Assembly: GCF_003984645.1 (NCBI RefSeq) | Contig: NZ_RWKI01000024.1 | Coordinates: forward strand, 1-51,467 | Source: Variovorax sp. MHTC-1 | GTDB taxonomy: Bacteria > Pseudomonadota > Gammaproteobacteria > Burkholderiales > Burkholderiaceae_C | Reading direction: 5' to 3' | Length of the DNA: 51,467 bases | Shown: positions 11,012 to 19,691 of the stretch, one piece after another | How positions within the stretch are numbered: the first letter of the stretch is position 1 | Layout: each line of letters begins with the position of its first letter | The notes under the pieces: model-generated | The model's database searches: none | Told to the model about the DNA's origin: nothing | What the model saw: the letters and a program-made list of their open reading frames with translations, nothing else | Translations under genes and position numbers: made by a program

Positions 11012-12172
11012 CTAGAAATCGACCAGGCTCAACCCGATGCTCAGCACGGTGCGCTTGCGGTTGTAGTCGACCAGCGTGTCGCCGTAGCCGTGGAACAGCT
11101 GCGTGTGGAAGCGCAGGTTGCTCCTGCTCGAGTTGCCGATGTCCTTGAGCCATTCGAGCCGCACCGAGCCGCGTCCGCTCTCGCGCAGGTTGTTGCGCAC
11201 CGTCAGCCCGAGCGTGTTGTAGGGGTTCAGGTTCCAGCGGCCCGTGAGCTCGGCGCGGCCGATGTAGTTGGAGATGTCGGGGTTGTCGTCTTTCGCAGCA
11301 TCCTCATGCAGACGCTGCCACACGCGGCCGGTGAGGGTGAAGCGGTCGCCCAGCTCCATGCCGCCCATCAGGTAGACGCGGTTCCAGCTGCGCGAATAGG
11401 GCAGGCTCTGGCCGTTCGACTGGTGCACCAGGCCGAGCCCCGCATAGCGCCAGCGCCACCCGCCCGCCAGTGGCACGTCGGTCGGATAGACGTACATCAG
11501 CTCCGGCTCGTGGTCGGTGGTTCGGAAGGGCCGCGAGATCGCACCGTTGAAGAGCTGCCAGGTCGATTGCTGGCTGTAGCCGAACCACAGCGAATCCTTC
11601 TTGACCGGATCGTTCTGCGTCAGCATGCCCTGGGCCAGCTTGGTCCGCACCGAGAGGCCGATGCGCATCTCGTTGGCCTGGTAGGCGATGGAATCGCCGG
11701 TGTGGCCGGCGGCGGGCGAGGTCGGCGTCTGCGGCTTGTTCGTGGCCGCCGTGGCGGACACATTGAGCGGCCGGTAGCCGCGGAAGCTGAAGGTGCCGCA
11801 GTCGGTGCCGTTCTCGAGCTCCCAGAAGCGCGAGAGCAAGGAGTACTGGCTGTCGCGGCAGCCATCCACGGTCGCGACCGAGACCACGCGCGTGGCGGGC
11901 ACCGCGGCGTCCACCGGCGCCGGCGGCTGGGTGTTGGCGAGCACCGGCGGTGCCACAGGCACCGACACGGCCGGCAGCGTCTGCTGCTGCGCCCAGCGGT
12001 CGAAGCAGGCCAGCCGCGCTTCCTTGTTGTCGGCAAGGCGCTGGCACTGCTGCCAGGTCAGCTGCGCGTCGGCGAGCGGGCTCGGCGGGTTCTGTGCCGG
12101 TTGCGCGTGCGCGCCTGCGCTGCCGAGGCCGGCAAGGAGCGCGGCGAATAGGGTGGTATGTGTGTTCGTCAT
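11012..12172 (-). CDS. pldA: Outer-membrane phospholipase A (OMPLA)
   Basis: 386 residues from ATG 12172 (GGGAG upstream; an earlier TTG is unlikely). Signal peptide MTNTHTTLFAALLAGLGSAG with cleavage near AHAQ. The C-terminal ~270 residues are the beta-barrel phospholipase A1, with the catalytic cluster VHQSNGQS...SWNRVY: H250, S252 and N264, spaced as in E. coli OMPLA (H142, S144, N156). It hydrolyses phospholipids that reach the outer leaflet of a perturbed outer membrane. The ~100-residue N-terminal extension before the barrel (with QQCQRLADNKEARLACFDRW) is longer than in E. coli. It ends in Phe, the usual barrel signal. It overlaps the upstream secreted-protein gene by 4 nt. Confidence 0.92.
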   Translation of the reverse strand: MTNTHTTLFAALLAGLGSAGAHAQPAQNPPSPLADAQLTWQQCQRLADNKEARLACFDRWAQQQTLPAVSVPVAPPVLANTQPPAPVDAAVPATRVVSVATVDGCRDSQYSLLSRFWELENGTDCGTFSFRGYRPLNVSATAATNKPQTPTSPAAGHTGDSIAYQANEMRIGLSVRTKLAQGMLTQNDPVKKDSLWFGYSQQSTWQLFNGAISRPFRTTDHEPELMYVYPTDVPLAGGWRWRYAGLGLVHQSNGQSLPYSRSWNRVYLMGGMELGDRFTLTGRVWQRLHEDAAKDDNPDISNYIGRAELTGRWNLNPYNTLGLTVRNNLRESGRGSVRLEWLKDIGNSSRSNLRFHTQLFHGYGDTLVDYNRKRTVLSIGLSLVDF

Positions 12173-12600
12173 TGCCAACTCCCCGTCTTGTTCAGTACAA
12201 AAGGACGTGTGCTGTCGTCGGCGGCGTTTCGCCAGGTTCCTCTGAACTCCTTGCCGCAGGATCCCGCCTGCAGCTCGCCGAGCCAGACGCCGCTGATGGC
12301 ACGGCCGTCCATCGATTCGTCGATGTTGAGCAGGCCCTCGTCGTCGATGTCGCCCGCGAGCTGCGCGACCGAGGGGCTTGCCGCGCCGTCGTCGCGCGTG
12401 ATGGTGCCGCGCACGCCGGCGTATTCAGGATGCCTGGCGAGCTGCAGCCGCGCGATGCCCGGCACGCCTTCGAAGCGCGCCTCCCATTGGCCGTAGAGCG
12501 CCTCGACCGGCAGTTCGCGGCCGCTGGCGGGGCATGCAGGCTGGGCCGCCGCGCTGCCGGCGGCCATGCACAGGGCGAGGAACAGCACACTGCACTTCAT
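12169..12600 (-). CDS. Small secreted hypothetical protein
   Basis: 143 residues: signal peptide MKCSVLFLALCMAAGSAAAQ, then a mature domain of about 120 residues starting ACPASGRELPVEALYGQWEA. The Gly-rich beta pattern (VRGTITRDDGAAS, ISGVWLGELQAGSCGKEFRG) suggests a small periplasmic beta-sandwich or barrel. I know no name for it. ATGA overlaps join it to rep upstream (12597-12600) and pldA downstream (12169-12172), so it is co-translated with both. A role alongside PldA in the envelope is inferred from context only. Confidence 0.8.
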   Translation of the reverse strand: MKCSVLFLALCMAAGSAAAQPACPASGRELPVEALYGQWEARFEGVPGIARLQLARHPEYAGVRGTITRDDGAASPSVAQLAGDIDDEGLLNIDESMDGRAISGVWLGELQAGSCGKEFRGTWRNAADDSTRPFVLNKTGSWQ

Positions 12601-14783
12601 GGGGCTGCCGCCGCAGCGGCCGCCGCTGCGGCAGCGTTGTCCTGGACCTTGCGCGCGAATTCGGCGCGCAGTGCCTTGAGTTTCTCGCGCGGGTCTTCCT
12701 TGATGGTCTTCTTGTCGAGCGCCATCTCGGCGATGAAGCGGCTCGGCTGCGCCGGCACCATCTCGCGGCCCTGCTTGCGCCGCTTGGTCCAGCTCACCGC
12801 CAGGCTGCGCTGCGCGCGCGTGATGCCCACGTACATCAGGCGGCGCTCTTCCTGCAGCCGCTGCAGCGTGTCGTCGCTGACCTTCTCCTGCCGGCCGCCG
12901 TCGTCGTCGAGCTTGAAGGGCAGCAGTCCCTCGGTCACGCCGACCAGCATCACGTGCGGCCATTCGAGGCCCTTGGCCGCGTGCAGCGTGGAGAGCGTGA
13001 CCACGTTCTGGTCCTTCTCGCGCTCGCTGATGGTGGACAGCAGCGAAATGGTCTGCGCCACTTCGAGCAGGCTCTTGCGTTCGCTCTCCACGTTGGCGCC
13101 GGAACTGCGTGCCCCCACGCTCGGCACTGGCGTGTCCTCGCTGCCCCCCGAGGGGGCTCTCGCGGCTTGGAGCGGTCCGGCGCCGCTCGCATCGTCGATC
13201 TGCCCGCCGCAGCGCTGCGCCATCCAGTCGCAGAACTCGAGCACGTTGGTCCAGCGGCTGGCCGCGGCCTGCTCGCTGTCCTCGCCGTCGTAGAGGTGCT
13301 TCTCGTAGTCGATCTCTTTCAGCCAGTCGGCCAGGAAGCTGCGCGCATCCTCGGCGCCCATGGTGCGGCGCGCGCGGTATTCGAGGTCGTTGATGTAGCG
13401 GCCGAACTCGTGCAGCCCTTCCTGCGCGCGCTTTTGCATCACGCTCGGCAGCGAGGGCGAGAACAGGGCCTCGAACAGGCTCAGCTTGTACCGGCTCGCG
13501 AAGGTGCCGAGGCTGGCCAGCGTGGTGTGGCCGATGCCGCGCTTGGGCGTGGTCACGGCGCGCAGGAAGGCCGGGTCGTCGTCGTTGTTGACCCAGAGAC
13601 GGAACCAGCCGCACAGGTCCTTGATCTCGGCGCGGTCGAAGAAGCTCTGGCCGCCGGAAACCTTGTACGGGATCTGCGCGCGGCGCAAGGCCTGCTCGAA
13701 CACCCGGGCCTGGTGGTTGGCGCGGTAGAGGATTGCAAAGTCGCGGAACTCCTTGTACTGCTGGCCTTGCGTTGTGGCGTCGCCGCCGCGCAGGCTCTGG
13801 ATGCGCGCCACCGTGCGCTCGGCCTCGTGCGCCTCGCTGTCGGCATCGACCACGCGCACCGGCTCGCCCTCGCCGAGCTCGCTGAACAGCGTCTTCGGAA
13901 AGAGCTTGGGGTTCGGCCCGATCACGTTGTTGGCGGCGCGCAGGATCGCGCTGGTGCTGCGGTAGTTCTGCTCGAGCTTGATGACCTTGAGACTCGGGTA
14001 ATCGATTGGCAATTTCTTCAGGTTGTCGAGCGTCGCGCCGCGCCAGCCGTAGATCGACTGGTCGTCGTCGCCCACCGCGGTGAAGCGGCCGCGCTCGCCG
14101 ACCAGCGCCTTCAGCACCTCGTACTGCGTGGCGTTGGTGTCCTGGTATTCGTCGACCAGCACGTGGCCCAGCGCGGCCTGCCACTTGGCGCGCACCTCGT
14201 CATGCTGCTGCAGGAGCTTGAGCGGCATGCCGATCAGGTCGTCGAAATCCACGCTCTGGTAGGCAGCGAGCCGCTCTTCGTAGCGACCCATGATGCGCGC
14301 GGTGATGCGCTCGTTGTCGTCGGCAGCCTGGGCCTCGGCCTGCGCGGCGTTCAGGCCCATGTTCTTCCACTTGCTGATGGTCCACTGCCAGATGCGCGCG
14401 GTCGCGGCGTCGGTAGTGCCGCCGGCGTCCTTCAGGATCTTGGTCACGTCGTCGCTGTCGAGGATGCTGAAGGCCGGCTTCAGGCCCAGCACGGCGCCGT
14501 CTTCCCGCATCATCCGCACGCCCAATGCGTGGAAGGTGCAGACCACCACGTGCTTCGCATCGCGCCCGATCAGCCCCTTGGCGCGCTCGCGCATCTCGGA
14601 CGCGGCCTTGTTGGTGAAGGTGATGGCGGCAATGCGCTTGGGCTCCAGGCCGGCCTGGATCAGCCGCGCGATCTTGTGCGTGATGACGCGCGTCTTGCCC
14701 GAACCCGCACCGGCAAGCACGAGGCAGGGGCCGTGCATGTAGTTGACGGCTTCTTGTTGCGCGAGGTTGAGACCGGAGGACAT
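12597..14783 (-). CDS. rep: UvrD/Rep-family DNA helicase
   Basis: 728 residues from ATG 14783, chosen because the conserved start (LNLAQQEAVNYMHGPCLVLA) follows at once; there is no good Shine-Dalgarno, and the frame continues upstream without domain content. Superfamily 1A motifs: Walker A AGAGSGKT at 24-31, ITFTNKAA, DEYQDTN, GDDDQSIYGWRGA, VTLSTLHAAKGLEW and GITRAQR. It unwinds DNA 3'-to-5' at stalled forks and repair sites. Two oddities: an extra ~27 residues encoded by a family repeat (13109-13190) before SERKSLLEVAQ, and a poly-Ala C-terminus. First gene of a coupled unit with a secreted protein and pldA. Rep is preferred over UvrD on N-terminal similarity; UvrD cannot be excluded. Confidence 0.9.
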   Translation of the reverse strand: MSSGLNLAQQEAVNYMHGPCLVLAGAGSGKTRVITHKIARLIQAGLEPKRIAAITFTNKAASEMRERAKGLIGRDAKHVVVCTFHALGVRMMREDGAVLGLKPAFSILDSDDVTKILKDAGGTTDAATARIWQWTISKWKNMGLNAAQAEAQAADDNERITARIMGRYEERLAAYQSVDFDDLIGMPLKLLQQHDEVRAKWQAALGHVLVDEYQDTNATQYEVLKALVGERGRFTAVGDDDQSIYGWRGATLDNLKKLPIDYPSLKVIKLEQNYRSTSAILRAANNVIGPNPKLFPKTLFSELGEGEPVRVVDADSEAHEAERTVARIQSLRGGDATTQGQQYKEFRDFAILYRANHQARVFEQALRRAQIPYKVSGGQSFFDRAEIKDLCGWFRLWVNNDDDPAFLRAVTTPKRGIGHTTLASLGTFASRYKLSLFEALFSPSLPSVMQKRAQEGLHEFGRYINDLEYRARRTMGAEDARSFLADWLKEIDYEKHLYDGEDSEQAAASRWTNVLEFCDWMAQRCGGQIDDASGAGPLQAARAPSGGSEDTPVPSVGARSSGANVESERKSLLEVAQTISLLSTISEREKDQNVVTLSTLHAAKGLEWPHVMLVGVTEGLLPFKLDDDGGRQEKVSDDTLQRLQEERRLMYVGITRAQRSLAVSWTKRRKQGREMVPAQPSRFIAEMALDKKTIKEDPREKLKALRAEFARKVQDNAAAAAAAAAAAP
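13109..13190 (+). repeat. Comamonadaceae-type repeat inserted in frame in rep
   Basis: The + strand reads TGCCCCCACGCT, GCACTGGCGTGTCCTC and then the small palindrome CCCCCCGAGGGGG (13144-13156). It resembles, with divergence, the repeats at 32514-32610 and 40808-40903 (CTCCCCCAGGCT...CACTTCGTGT...). It lies within rep, antisense to it, and is translated as a Gly/Ser/Pro-rich linker between two conserved helicase segments. Similarity is by eye. Confidence 0.55.
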
Positions 14784-14894
14784 GAGGGGGCAGGGGAGGG
14801 GAGGCGCAAAGCGGGCAATGATACGGGGCGCCGTCGGACGACCGAAGGTGTATGGCGGTGTTAGACCTGTTCGCATTTGTGATCGGCGCCGCGC

Positions 14895-16178
14895 ATGAAG
14901 AAAACAAGACATCCGCTCACCATCGCCTTCTGGTCCGCGCTCGCCACGGTGGTGGCAACGCTGGTCGTGCTGAACTTCCTGCCCGGCGAAAAGAAGATCG
15001 AGCAGCACATCGAGCGCGAGTACAGCCTGCACGACGCGCAGTTCCGCCGTGCGATGGGCGTCCTGCTCGGGCCGCCGGTCACCGAGGGCAACCGGTTCGA
15101 GGCGCTGATCAACGGCGACCGGATCTTTCCGCCGATGCTCGCGGCCATCCGCGGCGCGAAGAAGAGCGTCACCTTCGAGACCTACATCTACTGGTCCGGC
15201 GACATCGGCCGCGCCTTTGCCGATGCGCTGTCGGAACGCGCCCGCGCCGGCATCAAGGTGCACGTGCTGCTCGACTGGGTAGGCAGCCAGAAGATCGAGA
15301 AGAAGTTTCTGCAATCGATGGAAGAAGCGGGCGTGGAGATCCGCAGGTTCCACAAGCCGAGCTGGTACGACATCGCACGCTTCAACAACCGCACGCACCG
15401 CAAGCTGCTGGTGGTCGACGGCGCGGTGGGCTTCACCGGCGGCGTGGGCATCGCGCCCGAATGGACCGGCAACGCGCAGGACCCCGACCATTGGCGCGAC
15501 TCGCACTACAAGGTGGAAGGGCCGGTGGTCGCGCAGATGCAGGCCGTGTTCATGGACAACTGGATCAAGGCATCGGGCGAGGTGCTGCACGGCGAGCGCT
15601 ACTTTCCGGCCATTGCGCTGCGCGGCGGCGGCGCGGCCCAGATGTTCAGCAGCTCCCCCTCGGGCGGCAGCGAGAGCATGCACCTGATGTACCTGCTGTC
15701 GATCGCGGCGGCCACCCGGACCATCGATCTCTCGAGCGCCTACTTCGTGCCCGACGATCTCGCGCGCGCTGCCCTCATCGCCGCGGCGAAGCGCGGCGTG
15801 CGCGTGCGCATCATCACGCCCGGCCCGATCATTGACGCGCAGACCGTTCGCCGCGCGTCGCGCGCCGGATGGGGTCCGCTGCTCGAAGCCGGCGTGCAGA
15901 TCAGCGAATACCAGCCGACCATGTACCACTGCAAGGTGATGGTGGTCGACGATCTGTTGGTGTCGGTCGGCTCGACCAACTTCGACAACCGTTCCTTCCG
16001 CCTCAACGACGAGGCCAACCTCAACATCTACGACGAGGCCTTCGCCCGCGCGCAGGTGGCGGTGTTCGAGGAGGATCTCGCGAAGAGCAAGGCGGTGAGC
16101 TTCGCCCAGTGGCAGGAACGGCCATGGCGCGAGAAGCTGCTGGAGAACCTGGCCGCGCTGCTGGGGCCGCAGCTCTGA
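14895..16178 (+). CDS. Cardiolipin synthase-type phospholipase D
   Basis: 427 residues. A single N-terminal membrane helix (about 9-28) is followed by two PLD domains with complete HKD motifs: H168-x-K170-x4-D175 (THRKLLVVDG) and H345-x-K347-x4-D352 (YHCKVMVVDD). GG/GS motifs follow each (TGGVGIAPEW, SVGSTNFDNRS). It condenses phosphatidylglycerol or phosphatidylethanolamine to cardiolipin at the inner membrane. It has one helix, not the two of ClsA, so it resembles the ClsB-like group. Divergent from rep; no clear binding site before the ATG. The downstream permease starts 27 bp later. Confidence 0.88.
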   Translation: MKKTRHPLTIAFWSALATVVATLVVLNFLPGEKKIEQHIEREYSLHDAQFRRAMGVLLGPPVTEGNRFEALINGDRIFPPMLAAIRGAKKSVTFETYIYWSGDIGRAFADALSERARAGIKVHVLLDWVGSQKIEKKFLQSMEEAGVEIRRFHKPSWYDIARFNNRTHRKLLVVDGAVGFTGGVGIAPEWTGNAQDPDHWRDSHYKVEGPVVAQMQAVFMDNWIKASGEVLHGERYFPAIALRGGGAAQMFSSSPSGGSESMHLMYLLSIAAATRTIDLSSAYFVPDDLARAALIAAAKRGVRVRIITPGPIIDAQTVRRASRAGWGPLLEAGVQISEYQPTMYHCKVMVVDDLLVSVGSTNFDNRSFRLNDEANLNIYDEAFARAQVAVFEEDLAKSKAVSFAQWQERPWREKLLENLAALLGPQL

Positions 16179-16204
16179 GCATCGCGGCAACGACAATCGC
16201 CCGC

Positions 16205-17224
16205 GTGCTGCAGATCCTCTTCGTCACCATCCCCTTCTTCGCCTTGATCGCCGCCGGCTACGCAGCGGCTCGCACCGGCGCGCTGCCGCTCGCGGCGATT
16301 CCGGGGCTTAATGCCTTCGTGCTCTATTTCGCGCTGCCGTGCATGCTGTTTCGCTTCGGCGCTGCAGCGCCGATCGCGCAGCTGCTCGATGCCGGCGTGG
16401 CGCTGGTGTGGGGCGCCAGTGCGCTGATCGTGGTGGCGGCCACGGTGGTCCTGGCGCGCAGGCAGCGCATCGGCTGGAACGATGCGGCCTTCGGCGCGCT
16501 GGTGGCCGCGTTTCCGAACACGGGTTTCATGGGCGTGCCGCTGCTGATTGCGATCCTCGGGACGCAGGCGGCGTCGCCGATGATCATCACGATCGCCTTC
16601 GACCTGGTCGTGACCTCGTCGCTGTGCATCGCGCTGTCGCGGCTGGCCGGCGCCGACGAGCACGGTGCGGCCAAGGCGGCCCGGCAGGCCTTGCGCGGCA
16701 TCGTGCAGAACCCGATGCCGTGGGCCATCGTGCTCGGCGGGCTGGCATCGGCCACGCGTCTTGCGCTGCCGGCGCCGGTCGAGCGCACGATCGCGATGCT
16801 GGCCGACGCCGCCTCGCCGGTGGCGCTGTTCGCCATCGGCGCGGTGCTGGCGCGCTCGGCGCTTCTGGCGCGCGAGCACCGCGCCAGCGCGCTCGTCGCC
16901 GCCGCGATGGGAAGCGGCTCGCAGCCGCTGCGGCAGGCGAGGCTGGCCGACGTGCTGTCCGTCGCGGCGATCAAGCTGCTGCTGCATCCCTTGCTGGTCT
17001 ATGGCCTCGCGCGAGGCGCGATCGCGCTGGGCCTGCCGCTCGGCCAGCCGGCGCTGGCGGCGATCGTTCTGGTGGCTGCGCTGCCGAGCGCGAGCAACGT
17101 AGCGATGCTGGCCGAGCGCTTCGGCGCCGACAACGGGCGCATCGCGCGCATCATCCTGTGGACCACCGTGGCGGCCTTCTTCAGCTTTCCCCTGGCGGCA
17201 AGGTGGATGGCTAGTCGGGGCTAA
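16205..17224 (+). CDS. AEC-family (auxin efflux carrier-type) permease
   Basis: 339 residues from GTG 16205; no ATG fits the conserved N-terminus. About ten hydrophobic helices begin VLQILFVTIPFFALIAAGYA. Family landmarks include FPNTGFMGVPL in the middle and the C-terminal ALPSASNVAMLAERFGA, where the proline-broken helices form the carrier crossover. AEC proteins move organic anions such as malate or malonate across the inner membrane. It sits 27 bp behind the cardiolipin synthase gene in the same direction; substrate unknown. Confidence 0.85.
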   Translation: MLQILFVTIPFFALIAAGYAAARTGALPLAAIPGLNAFVLYFALPCMLFRFGAAAPIAQLLDAGVALVWGASALIVVAATVVLARRQRIGWNDAAFGALVAAFPNTGFMGVPLLIAILGTQAASPMIITIAFDLVVTSSLCIALSRLAGADEHGAAKAARQALRGIVQNPMPWAIVLGGLASATRLALPAPVERTIAMLADAASPVALFAIGAVLARSALLAREHRASALVAAAMGSGSQPLRQARLADVLSVAAIKLLLHPLLVYGLARGAIALGLPLGQPALAAIVLVAALPSASNVAMLAERFGADNGRIARIILWTTVAAFFSFPLAARWMASRG

Positions 17225-17377
17225 CTTCGGCAGCCAATTGCGGTCGCAATCTCTGTTTCAGAATATTTCCTACACGACGCCGCCACGCCCCGGCGGATAG
17301 TGTGAACTATTGCTTTTGACTAATGCTTAGGTTTGCATTTGCGCTGCTAAAGTGGCGCCAGATACCGGGGGAACTGC

Positions 17378-17587
17378 ATGACGACTTTGACGCGCTGGGT
17401 GCTTTGGGTGGCGTGGCTCGCCACCGTCAGTTTGCTTTGGCTTGCGGGTGCGCTGGGCATCGGCAGTGCGCTCGCGACGGGCGTAGCGAGCCTTTTGCTG
17501 TTCGCATGGCCGGGTCATTCGCACCGGCGGCGCCGCTCGGAGCTGCGCTACATCGAGATGGGCAAGCAGCCCGTGGGCCTGCCCTGA
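17378..17587 (+). CDS. Small membrane protein (69 aa)
   Basis: ATG 17378 has a strong binding site (GGGGGA, 17367-17371 with 6 nt spacing). Residues 7-43 are two closely spaced hydrophobic helices (WVLWVAWLATVSLLWLAG, then LATGVASLLLFAW), followed by a basic, probably cytoplasmic tail (HSHRRRRSEL). No named family is recognised. It has its own 153-bp upstream region, so is probably transcribed alone, and converges with priA. Confidence 0.65.
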   Translation: MTTLTRWVLWVAWLATVSLLWLAGALGIGSALATGVASLLLFAWPGHSHRRRRSELRYIEMGKQPVGLP

Positions 17588-17598
17588 GCCGCGCTCAG
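17584..17598. terminator. Inverted repeat holding both stop codons
   Basis: CTGAGC-cgc-GCTCAG: the TGA of the small membrane protein lies in the left arm and the TCA (stop of priA) in the right arm. A 6-bp stem with a 3-nt loop that could end transcription from both sides; no T-tract. Confidence 0.4.
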
Positions 17599-19691
17599 AT
17601 GCTGTGCGGGTCCACGTCGACCAGCCAGCGGATCACGCCCTTGCCTTCGGGCTGCCGCCGCAGCTCGTGCAACAGCGGCTGCCAGGCCGCCAGCAGGCGC
17701 TGCAGCGCCGCACGCGACGCGCTTTCGACCAGCATCTGCGCCCGCTCCACATTCGCCACGCGCTGGATCGCCAGCGGCACGGCCGGGTAGCGGGTCACGC
17801 GCTCGGCCCCCGGGAGCGCATCGGCCGCCTGGCTCGCGGCATTCAGAAAAGCCTGCGCCGCCTCCTGCGTGCGGGCGTCGGCCCGCAGCAGCGCCTGGAA
17901 GGCGCAGGGCGGCATGCCCGCGGCGGCACGCTCTTCGAGCTCGCGCTCGGCGAAAGCCGGGTAGTCGTGGTGTCGCAGTGCCGCGAACAGCGCGTGCTCC
18001 GGATGGTGGGTCTGGATCCACATCTCGGCGGTCGCGCCCTGCGCTGAAAGATAAGCAGCGTCACGCCCCGCGCGCCCCGCCGACTGCATCAGCAGGCTGA
18101 ACAGCCGTTCCGGCGCGCGGAAGTCGCTGGAGAAGAGAGCACCGTCGGGGTTGACAGCGGCCACCAGCGTGATGCGCCGGAAATCGTGGCCCTTGGCGAT
18201 CATCTGCGTGCCCACCAGCACGTCGACCTCGCCCGCGTGCACGGCGGCGAGCTGCGATTCGAGCGCGCCCTGTTTGCGCGTGCTGTCGGCGTCGATGCGC
18301 GCGATGCGCACCGCGCTGCCGTCGGGCCGCTTCACGCTCGCGAACAGCTCGCCCAGGTGCTCCTCGAGGCGTTCGGTGCCGCGGCCCACCGGCGCGATGT
18401 CGGGATTGCCGCAGGCCGGACAGGCGCGCGGCACGCGTTCGGTGAAGCCGCAGTGGTGGCAGCGCAGCGTGCGGTCGATCTTGTGGAACACGCGGTAGGC
18501 GCTGCAGTGCGGGCATTCGCTCTTCCAGCCGCAGTCGCCGCAGGCCAGCACCGGCGCATAGCCGCGCCGGTTGAGGAACACCATGCTCTGCTCGCCGCGC
18601 GCGATGCGCTGCCCGATGGCATCGAGCAGCGCGCCCGACAGCACGGTCCTAGGCGGCTGCAGCCTCATGTCGACCAGCCGCACCGCGGGCAGCGCCACGG
18701 CACCGATGCGCGAGGGCATGGCGAGCCGCCGATAGCGTCCGCCGGCGTCTTCGCCCGCGGCCGGCCGGCTCTGGTGCCAGCTTTCGAGGGAGGGGGTGGC
18801 GGAGCCCAGCATCACCTTCGCGCCTTCGCGCTGGCCGCGCCATACCGCCAGGTCGCGCGCCGAGTAGCGCGCACCTTCCTGCTGCTTGTAGCTGGGGTCG
18901 TGCTCTTCGTCGACCACGATCAGCTTCAGCGCCGGCATCGAGGCGAAGACCGCCATGCGCGTGCCCAGCACGATGCGCGCCGCGCCGCTGTGCGCCCCGA
19001 GCCAGCTGGCCAGGCGCTGCGGATTCGTCATGCCGCTGTGCAGCGAGACCACGGCGCCGCTGCCGAAGCGTTCCTTGAAGCGTGCTTCGAGCTGAGGCGT
19101 GAGGTTGATCTCGGGCACCATCACCAGCGCTTGCGCGGCCGGCTCGCGCACCAGCAGCGCCGCCACCGCCTGCAGGTAGATCTCGGTCTTGCCGCTGCCT
19201 GTGCTGCCGAACAGGAGGAAGGGGCCGCTCTCGGCATCGAAGCGGGCCAGTGCATCGGCTTGCTCGGCAGACAGTGTCGGGCCGTCGGGCGCCGCGCCGG
19301 CGGCAGGGGCATGCGCGGGCACGGCTTGCCGCTTGAGCCGCCGCGCCAGCTGCGCTGCGCTCAGGTCGCGCAGCTGCGGCGGCAGCGCGGCCAGCGCGAT
19401 CTCCCCCAGCGAGCGCTGGTAGTAGCGGGCGGCAAAGGCCACCAGGTCCCGCCAGGCATCGTTCAGCGGCGGCAATCCATCGAGCACGGCGGCGACGGGC
19501 TTGAGTTTGGCGGGCGCCGCGCCGTCCTCGAGCGCATGAACCGACCATGCCACGCCCAGCACCTCGCGGCGACCCAGCGGCACCCGCAGCAGCGACCCGA
19601 TGGCCGGCGCTTCGGCGCTGGCGTAGCTCAGTACATCCCCTAATGCGCTGTGCGCGGGAGTCTGGACTGCGACGTCGACGCGCCAGTTCAA
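17595..19691 (-). CDS. priA: Primosomal protein N' (replication restart helicase)
   Basis: 698 residues. The N-terminal DNA-binding domain (1-~115) recognises fork 3' ends; the helicase core has Walker A GSTGSGKT at 162-169, DEEH at 261-264 and LGSATPS near 295. The inserted zinc domain has all eight cysteines (C384, C387, C393, C396, C411, C414, C424, C427). C-terminal helicase motifs include GTQMIAKGHDF and QSAGRAGR. PriA reloads the replicative helicase at abandoned forks. It follows hemE on the same strand but a 369-bp AT-richer gap with a DnaA box separates them, so it probably has its own promoter. Confidence 0.96.
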   Translation of the reverse strand: MNWRVDVAVQTPAHSALGDVLSYASAEAPAIGSLLRVPLGRREVLGVAWSVHALEDGAAPAKLKPVAAVLDGLPPLNDAWRDLVAFAARYYQRSLGEIALAALPPQLRDLSAAQLARRLKRQAVPAHAPAAGAAPDGPTLSAEQADALARFDAESGPFLLFGSTGSGKTEIYLQAVAALLVREPAAQALVMVPEINLTPQLEARFKERFGSGAVVSLHSGMTNPQRLASWLGAHSGAARIVLGTRMAVFASMPALKLIVVDEEHDPSYKQQEGARYSARDLAVWRGQREGAKVMLGSATPSLESWHQSRPAAGEDAGGRYRRLAMPSRIGAVALPAVRLVDMRLQPPRTVLSGALLDAIGQRIARGEQSMVFLNRRGYAPVLACGDCGWKSECPHCSAYRVFHKIDRTLRCHHCGFTERVPRACPACGNPDIAPVGRGTERLEEHLGELFASVKRPDGSAVRIARIDADSTRKQGALESQLAAVHAGEVDVLVGTQMIAKGHDFRRITLVAAVNPDGALFSSDFRAPERLFSLLMQSAGRAGRDAAYLSAQGATAEMWIQTHHPEHALFAALRHHDYPAFAERELEERAAAGMPPCAFQALLRADARTQEAAQAFLNAASQAADALPGAERVTRYPAVPLAIQRVANVERAQMLVESASRAALQRLLAAWQPLLHELRRQPEGKGVIRWLVDVDPHSI

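Noticed and set aside
14783..16196. N-terminal extension of the helicase frame to 16196
   Set aside because: It runs antisense through the cardiolipin synthase gene and lacks homology; the conserved helicase start is at 14783.
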